Source: Terana coerulea
Lineage: Eukaryota > Basidiomycota > Agaricomycetes > Polyporales > Phanerochaetaceae
NCBI GenBank assembly: GCA_024811115.1
Contig: JAKOGH010000711.1
Coordinates: forward strand, 116,681 to 180,680
Direction: 5' to 3'
Length of the DNA stretch: 64,000 bases
Below, in pieces: positions 35,001 to 46,894 of the stretch. A model generated the notes under the pieces. It did not search any database and was not told where the DNA came from. It was given only the letters and a program-made list of their open reading frames with translations. Numbering within the stretch: position 1 is the first letter of the stretch; each line of letters starts with the position of its first letter. The translations under genes were made by a program, and so were the position numbers.

Positions 35001-37820
35001 CATGTAGTCCAGAACCACACTCGGGTCGAACGGGGATTTCCTTCCTAACGAGCCGCCCAAAAGGCCTTCGAGGGTCCTGCGTGAACATGGCTCATTGGCA
35101 AAAGAACCGCGCCCAGGACCGCGTGGAACGCCGCATTGGATTCCTCCTGGTCCGTATCAAACAACTGGGAGAGGACCTCGACGTACAAGTCGTCCAGAAG
35201 AGTCTCGCCGCTTTTGCCAGCTCCAGAACCGAGGAGCCGATTGTATCGCTGGCGATGAGTTAATCCGGCCTTGCCCCTCGCTTGAACGGCCTCACAGGCA
35301 ACAAAAGCCCATTGGAATAAGCCTTGAGCAGTTTCCGTGAGTCGATCGCAGTCATAGTAGGTGAAATTCGGTTGAACAGGTAGCGATAGAATTCTGCTGC
35401 GGACATATGCGCTGATGTCCTTCACGGTAGACTCGGGTGTGATGTCGTGCATACTCTTCGCAATAAAGTTCTCGGCCGTTAGAAGAGGGATGACGTCGTT
35501 CTCGAGGCGTGAGGTTATGAATATGCGGATGTTGGACGGGAGGCTGTTGGTCCGATTTGTGAGCAGATCTACCAGCCCCGCCCGGGACCTGGCATCGGCA
35601 CTTTCGTCCAAGGCATCAATGACAATGAGAATAGTGCCTACGACCTGCAGTCTCTCGAACGGCTTTGCCAGGAAGTTATGAAACTGCTCCTCAAGGTTAC
35701 CGGTTGTCTGTAGGGCTGTCTTCCCGCCGACCACTGCGCAGAGCGCGCGGCGCATACCGTCGTCCAGCTCCGCTATGTCACGAGCGATGGTAGGCAGTAG
35801 CTTCGTGATGGGTCGGTCTTCAGCGTTTCTACGGAACGCAAAAGACGCTCCTAGGCGACCAAGGTCTCGGAACCTACGAGCAACCGAGTGTGCAATTGAC
35901 GACTTGCCCATGCCCGCGGCTCCATGGAGGAGAAATATACGCTGTGCCTGGTCGTCAAGTGCCCATGCGGAGATTTCGTCCAACAGTGCCGTCCGCGTGC
36001 CCTCCAAGCAGCCTTCCCCGGGTCCGCCCATCGAAGCACCTCCAGCGTACGGCAAGTTTTGAAACTCTATGCTAGCTTCTACAGGGATATAAATGAGACT
36101 CCGTTAACGAAGCGTGATAATTTGAAGAGACGCACCGACGACGTTTAGGCGGTCACATACACGGGTGACGACTATCTCCTTCAAGTACTCGATGCCGTCC
36201 GCAATGTCGTCAATTTTGACCGACGTACTTGCTGCAGCCGCCGCAACATCAGAGAGGAGTCTCATACGGAATTCTTGTTCCAACTTGTCAAAGGCAGATT
36301 CGTACTCCGATATCCGATTACCCGTAACTGTGCTTGCCTTGATGTACTGCGATACTGTACGCAAGGATCAGTACACTTGTGTACCCTTCCTTTCTTGAAA
36401 AACACCTACAGCGAGTCGAAGTGGCATACGATCGAAGAAAGATGCAGCACTCCACCGTTTGTCGCGCAATTCGTGATAGAAGGTCCTCGTTCACGAAAAG
36501 CTTCGAATCGCCTTTCCCCACACCGAGAACGACTCCGTAGAAAATATTCATGCGACTAAAGAGATCCATGATCTTGGCCTCGACGTCCTGCCGGTTCTTC
36601 CAAATCTGTAGTTGAAATTTCAGTCAGCAACCCAGTGTGTACGGTGCAAGCAGTCTTACGCGGTATGCTCCCCCGATAATGGTACAGGCGAGCTTAGCAT
36701 AAGGGTGAACCTGGAATGCTGTGTGAGAGCGCTGAATGTGGATGCACAAGTGATGACTTGCCTCAGACAGAGTGCTAACTAGCTCTGCAAACAGCTCAAT
36801 ATTCTCGACTAAAGCTCCGCACTCCTTCTCCACAGGTTCCATGCCTTCTAGAGTGAGCTCCGCAGTATCGATCCTCCTCGAAGCCTGGTCTAATTGGTTC
36901 TCCTCGTTATTTTGAAGCACAGCACCCGTTGAAGCGAGGTGTATTTCAACGACGTCCGATGAGACAGGCGGCACTCGAACTGCTTCGTCTGGCACATCTT
37001 GCGTGTTGATAGGTTTGGCAGCGGCCAAGGGCTGTGGTTCGAGATCGACCGCCTGTTTATCCACTGCGAGCTGATCGGGGTCAGTTGCCGCGTTGACGGT
37101 GTGAGACAAAGGGAACAGATGCGTCACGGCTGGGGCAATGGGAAGCACCGAAGGAGACGCAGCGCCGGTCAATGCGCTTGTTTCTGGATCGATATTCTCC
37201 CCTCGGCACGGTCGGGCGGGTGTTGAGCTCTGAGTCTGAGCAAGAGATAGGTACCAGTGGCGGCGCCTTTCTGTTTAACTTTTCAACGAGCACGCATCAG
37301 GATACGCTCTAAGGGCGAGGTCGAGAAGCGCATACCGTCTTGGATGGCATTTGGATTTTCGGAAGGTTTAAATTGCACGGTATCAATGAGCTTGTCCTTC
37401 AGGCAACCTCGAGACCGGAAAATGCGCATCTTCAATTCACTCGACGGAGGGGCAAAGCTGGAGAGGACAATCGGTGAGAAATAGGAGCGTGGAATCCCAT
37501 CTAGTGAGACATACAGTTCAATTTCCTCCTCCCACTTTGGCTGTCTGGACCGTCTTGAAAGACTGGTCCTGTACGTCTTCCCATTTAATTCAGCGATGAT
37601 GTAGAACCTATGAGGCAAGGTAACCGGCAATTCTATCGCATGTATTTCTAAAGAAAATCCTAGTTAGCCTCCAGTCAATGAGGGGGAATGTAGACGAAGA
37701 TCATACCGCTTATGGTAAAGCGGAACAGCGGTGAGTCGCCAACGAGATTGTCCAACCTACAATGGGAAGGATGAGTCGTTGGGGCAAATGCGTGCAGGCA
37801 GACAAAACTTACGATGTCAT
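32057..37820 (-). CDS. NLR-type signalling protein: C2 - helical linker - NACHT - WD40 repeats
   Basis: Fungal NOD-like receptor of about 1,750 aa. The start at 37820 gives MTSLDNLVGDSPLFRFTIS and a C2-like domain (HRFYIIAELNGKTYRT, KLIDTVQFKPS). A long acidic linker and helical region follow (ELTLEGMEPVEKEC, ISEYESAFDKLEQEF). The NACHT has P-loop GAAGMGKSSIA, Walker B ILIVIDALDE and FITSRLENDVIP, then the NACHT-associated segment (LHTSFRDFLTD). About 14 WD40 units fill the C-terminal third, enough for two seven-bladed propellers. Two one-base shifts split the frame: near 35099 (before ANEP) and near 34031 (inside the RIWNAASG blade end); each is a GG read as G. One intron (36711-36761) uses a GC donor. 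Such proteins act in non-self recognition and heterokaryon incompatibility in fungi; the trigger here is unknown. Confidence 0.88.
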
Positions 37821-38919
37821 GTTGCTTGAAGCAGCCTTGCAAGTGAAAGGTCTCTTGGGGGATTTCGATTAGGGAGCAATGGTTGCAAGCAAAGCGGGCG
37901 CGAGGGAGATCTGGTCCACGTGTGCTACACATGCTCTGCAAGCGCTTGCCATGCCAGCTTCCTGGGTGGGCCTTCCCAGGGCCTTGGACAGCTCCACAAG
38001 GTTGAGAAGCACGGAACGTTTCTCTGTCCACGTTTGGTCACAGTCTTCACACCCGGGGCCCGGGGCGGTAGGCGATTAGACCTTTTCATCTTGCCTGTCA
38101 AGTGCCAGACTCGGGACAAGGTTACAAGGCCGTTGCCATGACCAGAGGAGCGTTCGGAAAATGTCTGTTGTTTTTACGGTGAATGATACAAGTGAATGTT
38201 ATGTCTGAACCTCGACTCACCATGTCAACGTCAAAAGACTCAATAGTTAAAGGCGTGTACCTCTACGTTACGCTGCTCATAGGGACTCGCCCTTGACAAT
38301 CGGCAGAGGCTGGGCCGTTCATGTCTTCATCTTTACGTTTCGCTGAAGTAAAAGGTAGTATGTGCAGTTGATACAGAGGACAAGAACAAACGTCGGGCAG
38401 GGCCCGCTGAAAATGGCGACCGACGCCTCGGAAATAGCCGGATGATGCGCCAGTTGTAGCGTAAGCGACACGTGACAGGGTCTAGACTTGCCCACGACCA
38501 CTCGACTCATGACCACTACAGCTCTTGCAGTACAGTCGTACAGTTAAACCTGCAAGGACACTACGGCACAGAATTTACACATTGTTAACCTCCATGGCGA
38601 TACATCTGTGACGGCACATCAGCAAGAATGACGCTGTATCGGCCGCCGCGGATGGACTGCAGTCTGCAAGTCGTGAAGCGGCGGCCGAGAAGTTGAGCGG
38701 CATGCAGCACCTCGGCGCCCGCTGGAAGCCAATAACGCATAATCTTTGAAGAAATGAGTTAGATTGGGGTGATATAAAGTGCACATCAGTCCAAGTACTC
38801 AATCCCCAACTGCTTGATACCGAACCCCACCGCAGAGGTCCATAAAGCCCTGCTCTCTGAACGAGCCCCACTGGCACAGCTCAAAAATAAGGCCATTCCC
38901 TACGACCGAACAATATACC
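37821..38919. other. Divergent intergenic region, NLR / beta-rich protein
   Basis: No gene supported on either strand; short frames here have no recognisable domain. It must hold both promoters. Confidence 0.45.
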
Positions 38920-39642
38920 ATGGCCGTACCCGCAGATATGACCACGCTTAATCTGACTGGCAAGTATATCCAGGTCAGTACATTATTCGCATGCGAGATA
39001 TAGTTTGATCACCAGATATCCTTGCACAGAATAAAGCGCTGAGCGATGACACCGACGAGCTCCTCAATAAGCAGGGCGTGTCATGGATGACTCGAAAGGC
39101 CATCGGTATGGCTACCCTGTCCCTCAGTATCCACCACTCCGTCGAAGGCGACCTTGAAACCATTAAGGTGGACCAGACGCTTGGCGGAGGCCTCGGGGAT
39201 CTTCCGAGACGCGTACCCTCGACTGGACTAAACGCGATGCCGAGAGCAAGCTGTATGGTCCGACGATGATTCGTACCAAACGTGCCAAACTTGACGAGTT
39301 GGATGACGAGTATCTGAAACAAGGGTGGGCGGAGAGCGTGAAGGAGCAAGGGGTCATTCTTCACTCCGTCGAAAGTGCGCCAAAGAGCGGGAAGTCCTGG
39401 ACAACGGACATGGTATTTCAACTTCTTCCAGCCGCGTTGACGATCGCTGACCATTCCATTCATAGGCATGGGGTATTGAGGAGATCGACGGGGTGCTAAG
39501 ATACACCAGGCACGTCGCCTTTGTAGGACCTAAGGGCGAGAAGATCAATGCCCGGCTCGTCTATGACTACCGTAAGTCCACTCACCATATATTCTTCGGA
39601 TACGGCTCACGCCTTCCTCTTCCAGAAGGACCGCTCAACTAG
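38920..39642 (+). CDS. Fungal beta-rich (lipocalin-like) protein of unknown function
   Basis: Matches in layout a widespread fungal family that I know only as uncharacterised: a ligand-binding-type beta barrel of about 190 aa. MAVPADMTTLNLTGKYIQ joins across a 56-bp intron to NKALSDDTDELLNKQGVSWM, then TRKAIGMATLSLSIHH, VDQTL, LDWTKRDAESKLYGP, DDEYLKQGW, ILHSVES and, after an intron, AWGIEEIDGVLRYTRHV, GPKGEKINARLVYDYQGPLN*. The literal frame breaks in the G run at 39195-39198. One extra G restores GGSSETRTLDWT, the expected strand. No signal peptide; probably cytosolic. Ligand unknown. Confidence 0.75.
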
Positions 39643-40553
39643 ACGGGGACTGCATTCTCTGCCTACCGGAAAGTGAGCACTTCGATACGGTGACAGCTGT
39701 CGTTGAATGAGTCACTACAGAGCATGTAGACGAGCGTAAACCATACCAACATGTTATTCGGCCACCATCATAAGAGATAGAATCCCACTCGAATCGCTGC
39801 AGCAGTTCGCTAAACCGCGCCTACGTGCTTCGCAAAGACTTCGACGACTTCTAGGAGGCTTCCGGCGACGTGAAGATGTGCGCCGCTATCTTCCTGTCCG
39901 ACGGCCATGGCCGCTATCTTCGCTAGTGTGAACATCCTCCAGCTCAGAAGAGCGCAGAGAGATGCGATAGTGCGGGTCGTGCTGCATTGGTCGCCTGTAG
40001 GATATAGCACAAAGATAGCTGGCGATTTGACTTCAGCTGGGAAATCCGGCGAGTGTCCCGCGTAGCGCTACCACAGACTGTTAGTCCACAACAAAAGCCT
40101 GAGTAAGTAGACGCACCTTGAAAATCCTAAGGCCTCCATCGCATACATCCCTGCGCCAAGCATTATCCCCCTATGGTCCTTCTACCAGTGCACCTGCAAG
40201 CTCTACGCTTTTCGTGACGAATTTTGCATCTGGTGGGGTTGCTAGGGTGGAAAGCTTGGCTTGATCTTCTTGCGTTTTCTGTGGAACGACATTCGTGCAC
40301 GAGGGTCGTCTGCATAGCGAATGCCGCGATGGAACGGGGTCAAGCTGAAGAAGTGGTTGCGAACATGAAGTACGGACCCGGCGCTGCAAAGCGACGGCCA
40401 ATTCACGTGCTGCTCATCAACGGAACAGCGGATCAAAAACCCTCCCGAAGCCAACGTCTTGGTGTCGCGGTGCACAACACCCACCTGCTCCTCCACCGTA
40501 TGAGGCGACTCTAAGATCTGCGTTTAGCATAAGTCTACGGAGCCCTATTCGAC
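39643..40553. other. Intergenic region without a supported gene
   Basis: Several short frames on both strands, with stops in all and no recognisable domain. It may hold a decayed gene near 40120-40500, but I cannot name it. Confidence 0.4.
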
Positions 40554-41624
40554 ATGCGTACGGTCAGCTCTGTGGATCAAGTAAGGCACCCCTGGGCTTC
40601 CTTGTATCTGCAAGACGGGGACATCATTGTCTCTGCCAGCACATCACCTTCGTCGACCCAGCTCTTTCGCATTCATAAAGCCCGCATTTCTGAAAGATCC
40701 CAAGTTCTTGAGGAAATGATTCAGCGCATGCCAAAAGGGACAACCTACAATGGCGCAGCAGTACTCAAAATGCCAGAAGAGGACAAGGCTGAGGATGTTG
40801 CGCATCTCTTCGCTGCAATCTACGACGAGAAGTGAGTCCGAGTCTCGTTTTGCCTTTTATGACCAGACTTAAACGTTTGTTGTAGATATCTAGAGCTGCA
40901 GCTGTCGAGTACGAGCCCCTCGGAAACCCCTCTGCGTTTTTCTGGACTAGTGCGACTAGCGACCAAGTATAGGGTTGAAGACGTTGCGGACGCGGTACGT
41001 AATGACATCAAAAATGACTGGCCCACGACGCTGCGCGATTGGGATGGTGTTCAGTCTGACCTCAACGCCATCATGCCGATGGCGGGACGTTGGACGAAGA
41101 AGACGTGGGTCGAGATGGAGGCGGAGGCTGCAAAGCCCGTATCCGCTATCTTATTCGGTCTGCAGTACGACCTAAACGACATCCTCCCGGCCGCCTTCTA
41201 TCAGCTTTGCATCACTGCGACCGATTCCGAGCGAGACAATGTCATTAAGTACGATCCCAAGTCCTCGCTACGCTGGCAACGCGGCGCGCGTTGGAGTATG
41301 CTCGACCGTGAGCTCCTCCTGCGTTTCATTCAGGGAAGGGACGCTCTGCACTTGCAGTATGCAGAAAGGGTTGGCAAATTGCAAGAGTTTCTCCAGCCCA
41401 TGTATGCACACATTCGGCCTCTCTGCACGACCCGGCGCTCTAAATGCGAGGAGAAGATGGAAGCACTTGCGAAGGAGTTTTTCCGTGATGCATACCCGAT
41501 GTCGGGCGACATCAGCGTTGGCTCAGTGATTAACCAGTCGCGTACTAGTTATCATAGTCACCGCCGTAACTGCCGTAACCGGCGAGTAACTGTAACTGGC
41601 GGTTCCATGGGTCGGGGTCAGTGA
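40554..41624 (+). CDS. BTB/POZ domain protein, copy 1
   Basis: BTB domains dimerise and often link targets to Cul3 ubiquitin ligases or chromatin factors. Two exons (intron 40833 to about 40885, GTGAGT) join as YDEK-YLELQLS. The BTB core reads WASLYLQDGDIIVSAST, LFRIHKARISERSQVLEEM and EEDKAEDVAHLFAAIYDEKY, followed by the helical region RLATKYRVEDVADAV. The C-terminal half (FLQPMYAHIRPLC, CEEKMEALAKEFFRD) is typical of the large basidiomycete BTB family, with Cys that may bind zinc. The last 25 or so residues and the stop codon come from an inverted-repeat element. Homologous to the BTB copies at 50, 56.8 and 60 kb, but the most diverged and the only one that looks intact. Confidence 0.85.
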
Positions 41625-41830
41625 CTGCCAGCCCAGCACGTGACAGGAAAGTTCCGAATTTTCATTTTTGGACGAGTCGTTGATGCTGGCCTGTCATTGG
41701 CTGATGATCTGGGACCCAGGGAACCGCCAGTTACTAACTGATGCTAAGTTATCCGTGATGTGACTGAGTTCACGACAGTTACCGGATAACTGAATGACCT
41801 GGTCACTAACTGGCCAACACTGGGCGACAT
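41540..41830. mobile_element. MITE-like inverted-repeat element overlapping the BTB 3' end
   Basis: A 22-bp inverted repeat with one mismatch: left arm 41592-41613 (GTAACTGGCGGTTCCATGGG), right arm 41713-41734 as its reverse complement. Outer flanks continue as degenerate repeats of GTAACTG/CAGTTAC and CGGTAAC, out to about 41540 and 41830. There is no coding capacity of its own. Outer ends and target duplication are not resolved. Confidence 0.65.
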
Positions 41831-42800
41831 GGACTGTCTGGGCGTGCTCAGGGAGCTCATGATTGAATGCGACATGAAAGAGCTTTGCCCATCGTGTATC
41901 ACAATGGTGACGGACGAAGTGGACCGGAGGAGAAACAAGCTCTGGGATTATTTGTCGACACACTTCAGTTTTGAGTACTAAAAGTTGTGATGCGTGGCAC
42001 AATCTGATTCCCAGGTTCATTGAAGAGCACCACTATTGAACGCCGCGAGCAGCCGTAGTATTCCAAGTCACCAGGCAATCCATCAAGTCGTAACACCTTC
42101 ATCTCACCAACAGGTATCAGATTGCCGCTTCTGTTCATCACAAACAAGCGCGACACTCACTGTGGCCCACAAGGCATCTCACCACGCCCACCACGCCCGT
42201 GGGTGCCGACACTCTGCATCAGCGTCGAGTTCTCTCCAAAGTGAGCTAATGTGACAGAATACATCAACTCTGCTTGATCTTAATATGTTTTTGTTTCTGA
42301 CAGCGTTGTACGGTGGCTGGGAGCCCACGCGCCAATGCAGTAACGCTCTCACGTTCGCTCCGTCGCCCACCCGTTGAATCACGTCGGGCCCGTTGACCCA
42401 GCTTCGACTTCGACATCATCAAATATGTCGTTACCAAAGAACATGACATGTAGCAAAGATCAGCTCAGATGGTCCCTCCTGCGCGGTTGGGAGCTACCTA
42501 TGTCCGTCTCAATCGCCAAAAGCAACGAGACTTCCCCGTGTCTTGGTCGGAACAGTATCATAGGTAAGACATAGCGTTCGCCATTGCTTGGCCAGTACGA
42601 TTGGAAACGGGCGCTGATAGTTGCTTCTAGGAAGCAGGTGAAGGTGCGTGCGCAGTGATAGCAAGCCATGCCGTACAGATAGTCGCGAAATCAGCACCAA
42701 GCCAACCGAATGCTGTTTCATGATGCGTCTTCTCATGGACGTACATTAAGGGCCAAGGCAAACGATCGTTTTTCGCCACGCATGACAGCTGGAGCTGGTT
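41831..42800. other. Region with gene remnants, none identifiable
   Basis: Minus-strand fragments such as GNLIPVGEMKVLRLDGLPGD (about 42050-42130) and GERYVLPMILFRPRHGE (about 42530-42580) look like pieces of coding sequence, but stops and frame changes surround them. I recognise no family. Confidence 0.35.
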
Positions 42801-44399
42801 ATGTCTCCCCTTTCCATCCTCCAGGCTTTGACGTGCCCTTGCAGCCAATGTACGCTTGCCGACTTAGCACAATCCGCTATCTCCTCACCTATATCTTCTA
42901 GCGCTGACGGCAGCCACCTTTTGGTCGGCATTGCAGGTATGTGCGAGATCATTATCTCAACTCAGAGCGTTGAATGTGTCCCAATAGCGCTCTCTATTTA
43001 CGAGTATCTCATAACCTTCAAGCATGAGATAGAGGTCGTATGGCACAGAAGGCTTACGGTTGCCGCCTACCTTCTGTTAGCTCTGCGATGGAGTCTCCTT
43101 GTTGGCGCTGTGACTCTTTGCTACCAGCCCCGGATCCTGAGGTATGTGACGGGGTCTCGTCTTGAGCGCTTTACTAATTCTCGTTCAGAGGTGCGATATC
43201 CGATCTGTAGCGGTAGTCGCTAGGCTCATTATTTTCAGTTGCCATGCGAGAGTGACGATGGTCCTGGCACCTGTATTATTCGGAGACGTTCATGTCACAA
43301 GTACGCGACCTACTTGATTTCATAATATGTTCGCTCACCAAGCATGGATAGTATTCACGGCACTGCGTGCCTATGCTGTGTGCAATCACAGGCGTATTGC
43401 GTTCTTGGCTATTCTACTGCTTGGGCTAATGCCTGTAGGCTTCTACCTCGTAAGCCCTCTCCGCATCCAATTTACGACTGTGACTTCACAACTCTCAATC
43501 TTTTAGTACCTGCTCGTGCGCAACGAGGTCGCACTCGGGTTTGTCGGACAGTCGTTCTTCATATGCAACGTTTCTAGGACGCTCAAGGGCAAGACAAACA
43601 TCATGTGAGTGTTTGACAGCTTTAATGAGTTCGTGTGTAATCCGGGTTTGCAATTCAGGTGTACGTGTAGTTGCCCAGCTCTCTCGGATTTAATCATAAC
43701 AACTTCTCCTCAGTCTCCCTATCGACGCGGATACCGCCGCTAGCTGGCGAGACTATTGTCACGGCCATGACCGTGATCAAAACATTCTCTCACAGACGCG
43801 AATTACTGCGAACACCATCGTCAATCTCGGCATGCTTGCTTCGCGATGGTATGTGACCTCAGCGTGATCATGTTCGCTGTGCATCACTTACGATTTACCC
43901 AGGCACTTTATACCTCTTGTGAGCTTGACAGGTTGTGTGACGCGTACTCGTGCGCTGACAGGCACGGCAGCGCGCTGGTCCTAGTCAACATTACGCAGAT
44001 CGTAATTTTCTTTCGGCCCGTGAGTGCTACGTTCGGTCATGTTACTCATTGTATGCTGAACGCCCATCCTGCGTCAGACTATTGCATCTCTGGCTGCTTT
44101 CCTGGATACCCTGGTAATGATCGCTTCCATACAACGTTCAACAACGGTGCGAGCACTGACAAGCACTATAGCCACCAATTCTCGTTGGCCGCTTCATCAT
44201 GAACATCCATCACGTAGCACTGCCAAGTGAACTACCCACCTCAGTTGCTGTGCAACCCTCCCTTCGGTTCCAGGGCGCTGATTCCAGCTTATGGTCCACC
44301 TTCATTGGCGATTTGGGCGAGCCGCTCGGGCTTGATTCTGAGGATACTGAGGACGTCTCTTCGGAATATACCCACAAACACAGTATTCATGAGCAGTAG
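42801..44399 (+). CDS. DUF6533-type multi-pass membrane protein
   Basis: Basidiomycete membrane family of unknown function, usually seven helices. The DUF6533 segment reads ALSIYEYLITFKHEIEVVWH, then VAAYLLLALRWSLLV. Further membrane stretches: VARLIIFSC, FTALRAYAVCNHRRIAFLAI with LLLGLMPVGFYL, ETIVTAMTVIKTF, LVLVNITQIVIFF and TIASLAAFLDTL. The cytosolic tail follows ILVGRFIMNI and ends SIHEQ*. About seven short introns are needed, and most join in phase (for example CLLRDG-TLYLL-HGSALVLVN). The junction near 43610-43700 does not resolve cleanly, and one exon may be mis-sequenced. The start at 42801 is a reasonable guess. The seven-helix layout makes a receptor role thinkable but unproven. 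Confidence 0.75.
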
Positions 44400-45700
44400 A
44401 TGTCGAATAGACATGTACTGGTAGGCAGGCATTCCATGAGCTAATTTAAAGAATAAAAGCTCACGCTAATTGACACAGACTCATAGCTGAGCTATTCGAT
44501 GCCGACCCATGGCACTTCTTGGCCCTTCGTGCACATCTGCTTTCTGGTCATGCGAAAGATACTCCGGCACTTACGCATCCGAGATTTAATAAATCGACAT
44601 TCCCGCATGCCGGTACCATTGGAAGCAAAAGAACTGGGTGCTGTAGAACTATCTAGGATATACCCCGATGTGCAACAGACAATTTATAATGATTAGAGAG
44701 CCTCCAGGATCACTACATGTCTGGCAAACTAAAATCTTCTGCGAAGTGTGAGCAGTGTTGTCACTCCTTCCTAAACAAGTGTCCCAGCAACTTAGTGTTC
44801 ATGCCAAAGTCAATCAGGCTTTCCATGCTTACCGATCTGCGCAGCGAGATTGTGGACCAGTACATCTTCGCAGTGCCAGCTGGGCCATTTTTCTCGAACA
44901 GGTCACCGCACGGGTGGTACTCTAATCAACTGCGGTCAGATAGGAGAAACTAAACATGGATGCTTATTATGCCTGTACATCGTTGAGCACGCCATCAACG
45001 CGCCTTTATCCACATCTTCAGCGCGGTGCTGACTCTTGAGCAGTTGGTTTCAGCACATATCGCAGCACCTCAAAACATAATCTTGGCGAGGTCGGTGCTG
45101 AATATGTGGCGCTGTATGTTGTGCTTAGGTCAAGCCTGCAGATATAACATTTGACAGCCAAGTGAGCGATGACGGACAAAAACCCAGTGTCCATACCAGC
45201 GACAATAATAATCCGCCGGAAAAATATACAGTTGACAGTTAATCAGAATCGCATCCCGAGCTAACTACGCCAGCATTATTGATGGCCTGTCACTCATAAA
45301 CATTCCCGTGTAGTATAGCACGTCCAACCGGGCATACCAACGATCAATACTGACAGATGTCCAGTCAAAGGGCCCTACCCCAACATACACTGCTGGCTAT
45401 GATCGTGACCACACATCATATCAGCTTGTGTACCGCTGTTACGTAGGCGGGGCTATACCAAGTAGGGCATCGGTAAAAGGGTTTGATACAATAGCCAGCG
45501 CGTACGTGTATATGAAGGCCCATTGGATTAACAAACGGGGTAAACACCTGGACTGGTGATAAATCCTACACATGGCTTAAGGCACGATCGACCTGTCCTA
45601 ACGTTCTGTGCTGTCCATCGAGAACCTACTAGTAGTAACCGGTTGCCTAACAGCAAGCAGCAGTGTCAGTAAGGATATACACAGCTCCGCCGCTCGCAAC
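44400..45700. other. Intergenic region without a supported gene
   Basis: Low GC compared with the coding regions. One frame near 44480-44690 (ELFDADPWHFLALRAHLLSG) looks protein-like but is isolated, with no splice partners that I can defend. Confidence 0.4.
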
Positions 45701-46894
45701 CTACCTCGCCTGTGCTCGCCCAAAGCTTGGCCTTGCTGAGCCTGATTGAAAGCCACGGGCACCGGGTATGGTCACATAGGACAAGAAGCTGCTGCGCTGA
45801 CTTCGGTGCAGGGCTCGAATATCAATGACGGATGCTGAAGACACAGCCAGGCCGTTTCGATGTTTTTGCGGCGAGTGGATCTCCTTCGAAGGCTTTCGTG
45901 CTGCGCGGAATGCACGGCGGTAGCCCCAGATGAGGAGCGCGGTAAGCAACAGTGAAGGTATGATCGTGGAAAGGCAGATAATGAGTGCCGGCTTATCGAA
46001 GCGGGAAATAGTATCGCTGTCTCGAGACGCAGCTGACGGAGTAGAAGCAGCGTGGGAGCTGGATGTGTTCGCGGTCTCTGTAGGAGGACTGATGAAGGAT
46101 ATAGGAGCAACGCTTGAGGCGGTAGGTCGAGGGTGTTGGGCTGGGGAGGACAACTCAAACGATGAGGAAGAGGTAAAAGAAGAGCTACTGGAGAAAGTAG
46201 AGTTGACCGTGACCGTCAATGGAGGAGGACTCGACGTCAAAATATTTGACGGGCTGGGTGCTGACGAGCCAGGGGTTATGGAGGAAGACTGGTTGTATGT
46301 TGAATACACGAAGTAATCGAGGAAAACGAGGGACGGACTGCCACCAATTCGCCCGTTCTGCAACGTGACTTTATGCGGACCGTACGGCAACGATGCATTC
46401 GAGTAAAGGGGAAAGTTATAGGTGACTCCGGATAAGCCGTCGGGAGTGAATTCGAAGTTGTCGACTTCCTCATCGTCAATGAAGAATATGACGTCGGCAT
46501 TGCTCTTGGGATGCTCAACGGTATGAGACAATATACCGTACACATATATCGCAGATCCTGGCGCGGAGTAAACCGTATTAGTAAGTCGTCCACGATTACG
46601 GCGTATCTACTTACCAGTGAATGTAAACGTGGCATTCTGCGGTATAGATCGGACTCCAGAGCGAGAAGGGTTAAATATTGCTTCATGCCAGGTGTTCATG
46701 TAGGCGTCGAGAGGATCAACATAAGTCGCGCACCCGGTACAGCCAGCTCCTGCCCAACCGCCTGCGGTGTAGCTGACACTAGTGCTCGAGTCGGGAAACT
46801 GATCGTCGACCGTCATGTTGACGAGTGTCCCCAGAGCTTGAGTCGATTCAAGTGCTAGCGGACAGGTGCGTTGACGTGACGAGCTGAATGCCAT
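45701..46894 (-). CDS. Single-pass membrane protein with secreted ectodomain, copy A (intact-looking)
   Basis: Member of a common Agaricomycete family without an assigned function. Exon 1 gives VNMTVDDQ, GGWAGAGCTGCATYVDPLDA, NTWHEAIFN and PQNATFTFTG. After a short intron come SAIYVYGILSH, DVIFFIDDEE, YNFPLYSNASLPYGPHKVTL and LVFLDYFVYST. Next are a Ser/Thr/Pro-rich stalk of about 100 aa, a membrane helix ALIICLSTIIPSLLLTALLIWGY and a basic cytosolic tail. The CxGC pair and the FTFTG-SAIYVYGI core repeat in copies B-E. No signal peptide is visible at the apparent start 46894, so an upstream exon is possible. Ectodomain and helix share one open frame here. Confidence 0.75.

Noticed and set aside
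44480..44690. Coding exon candidate (ELFDADPWHFLALRAHLL)
   Set aside because: No acceptable donor or acceptor links it to another exon, and no family was recognised.
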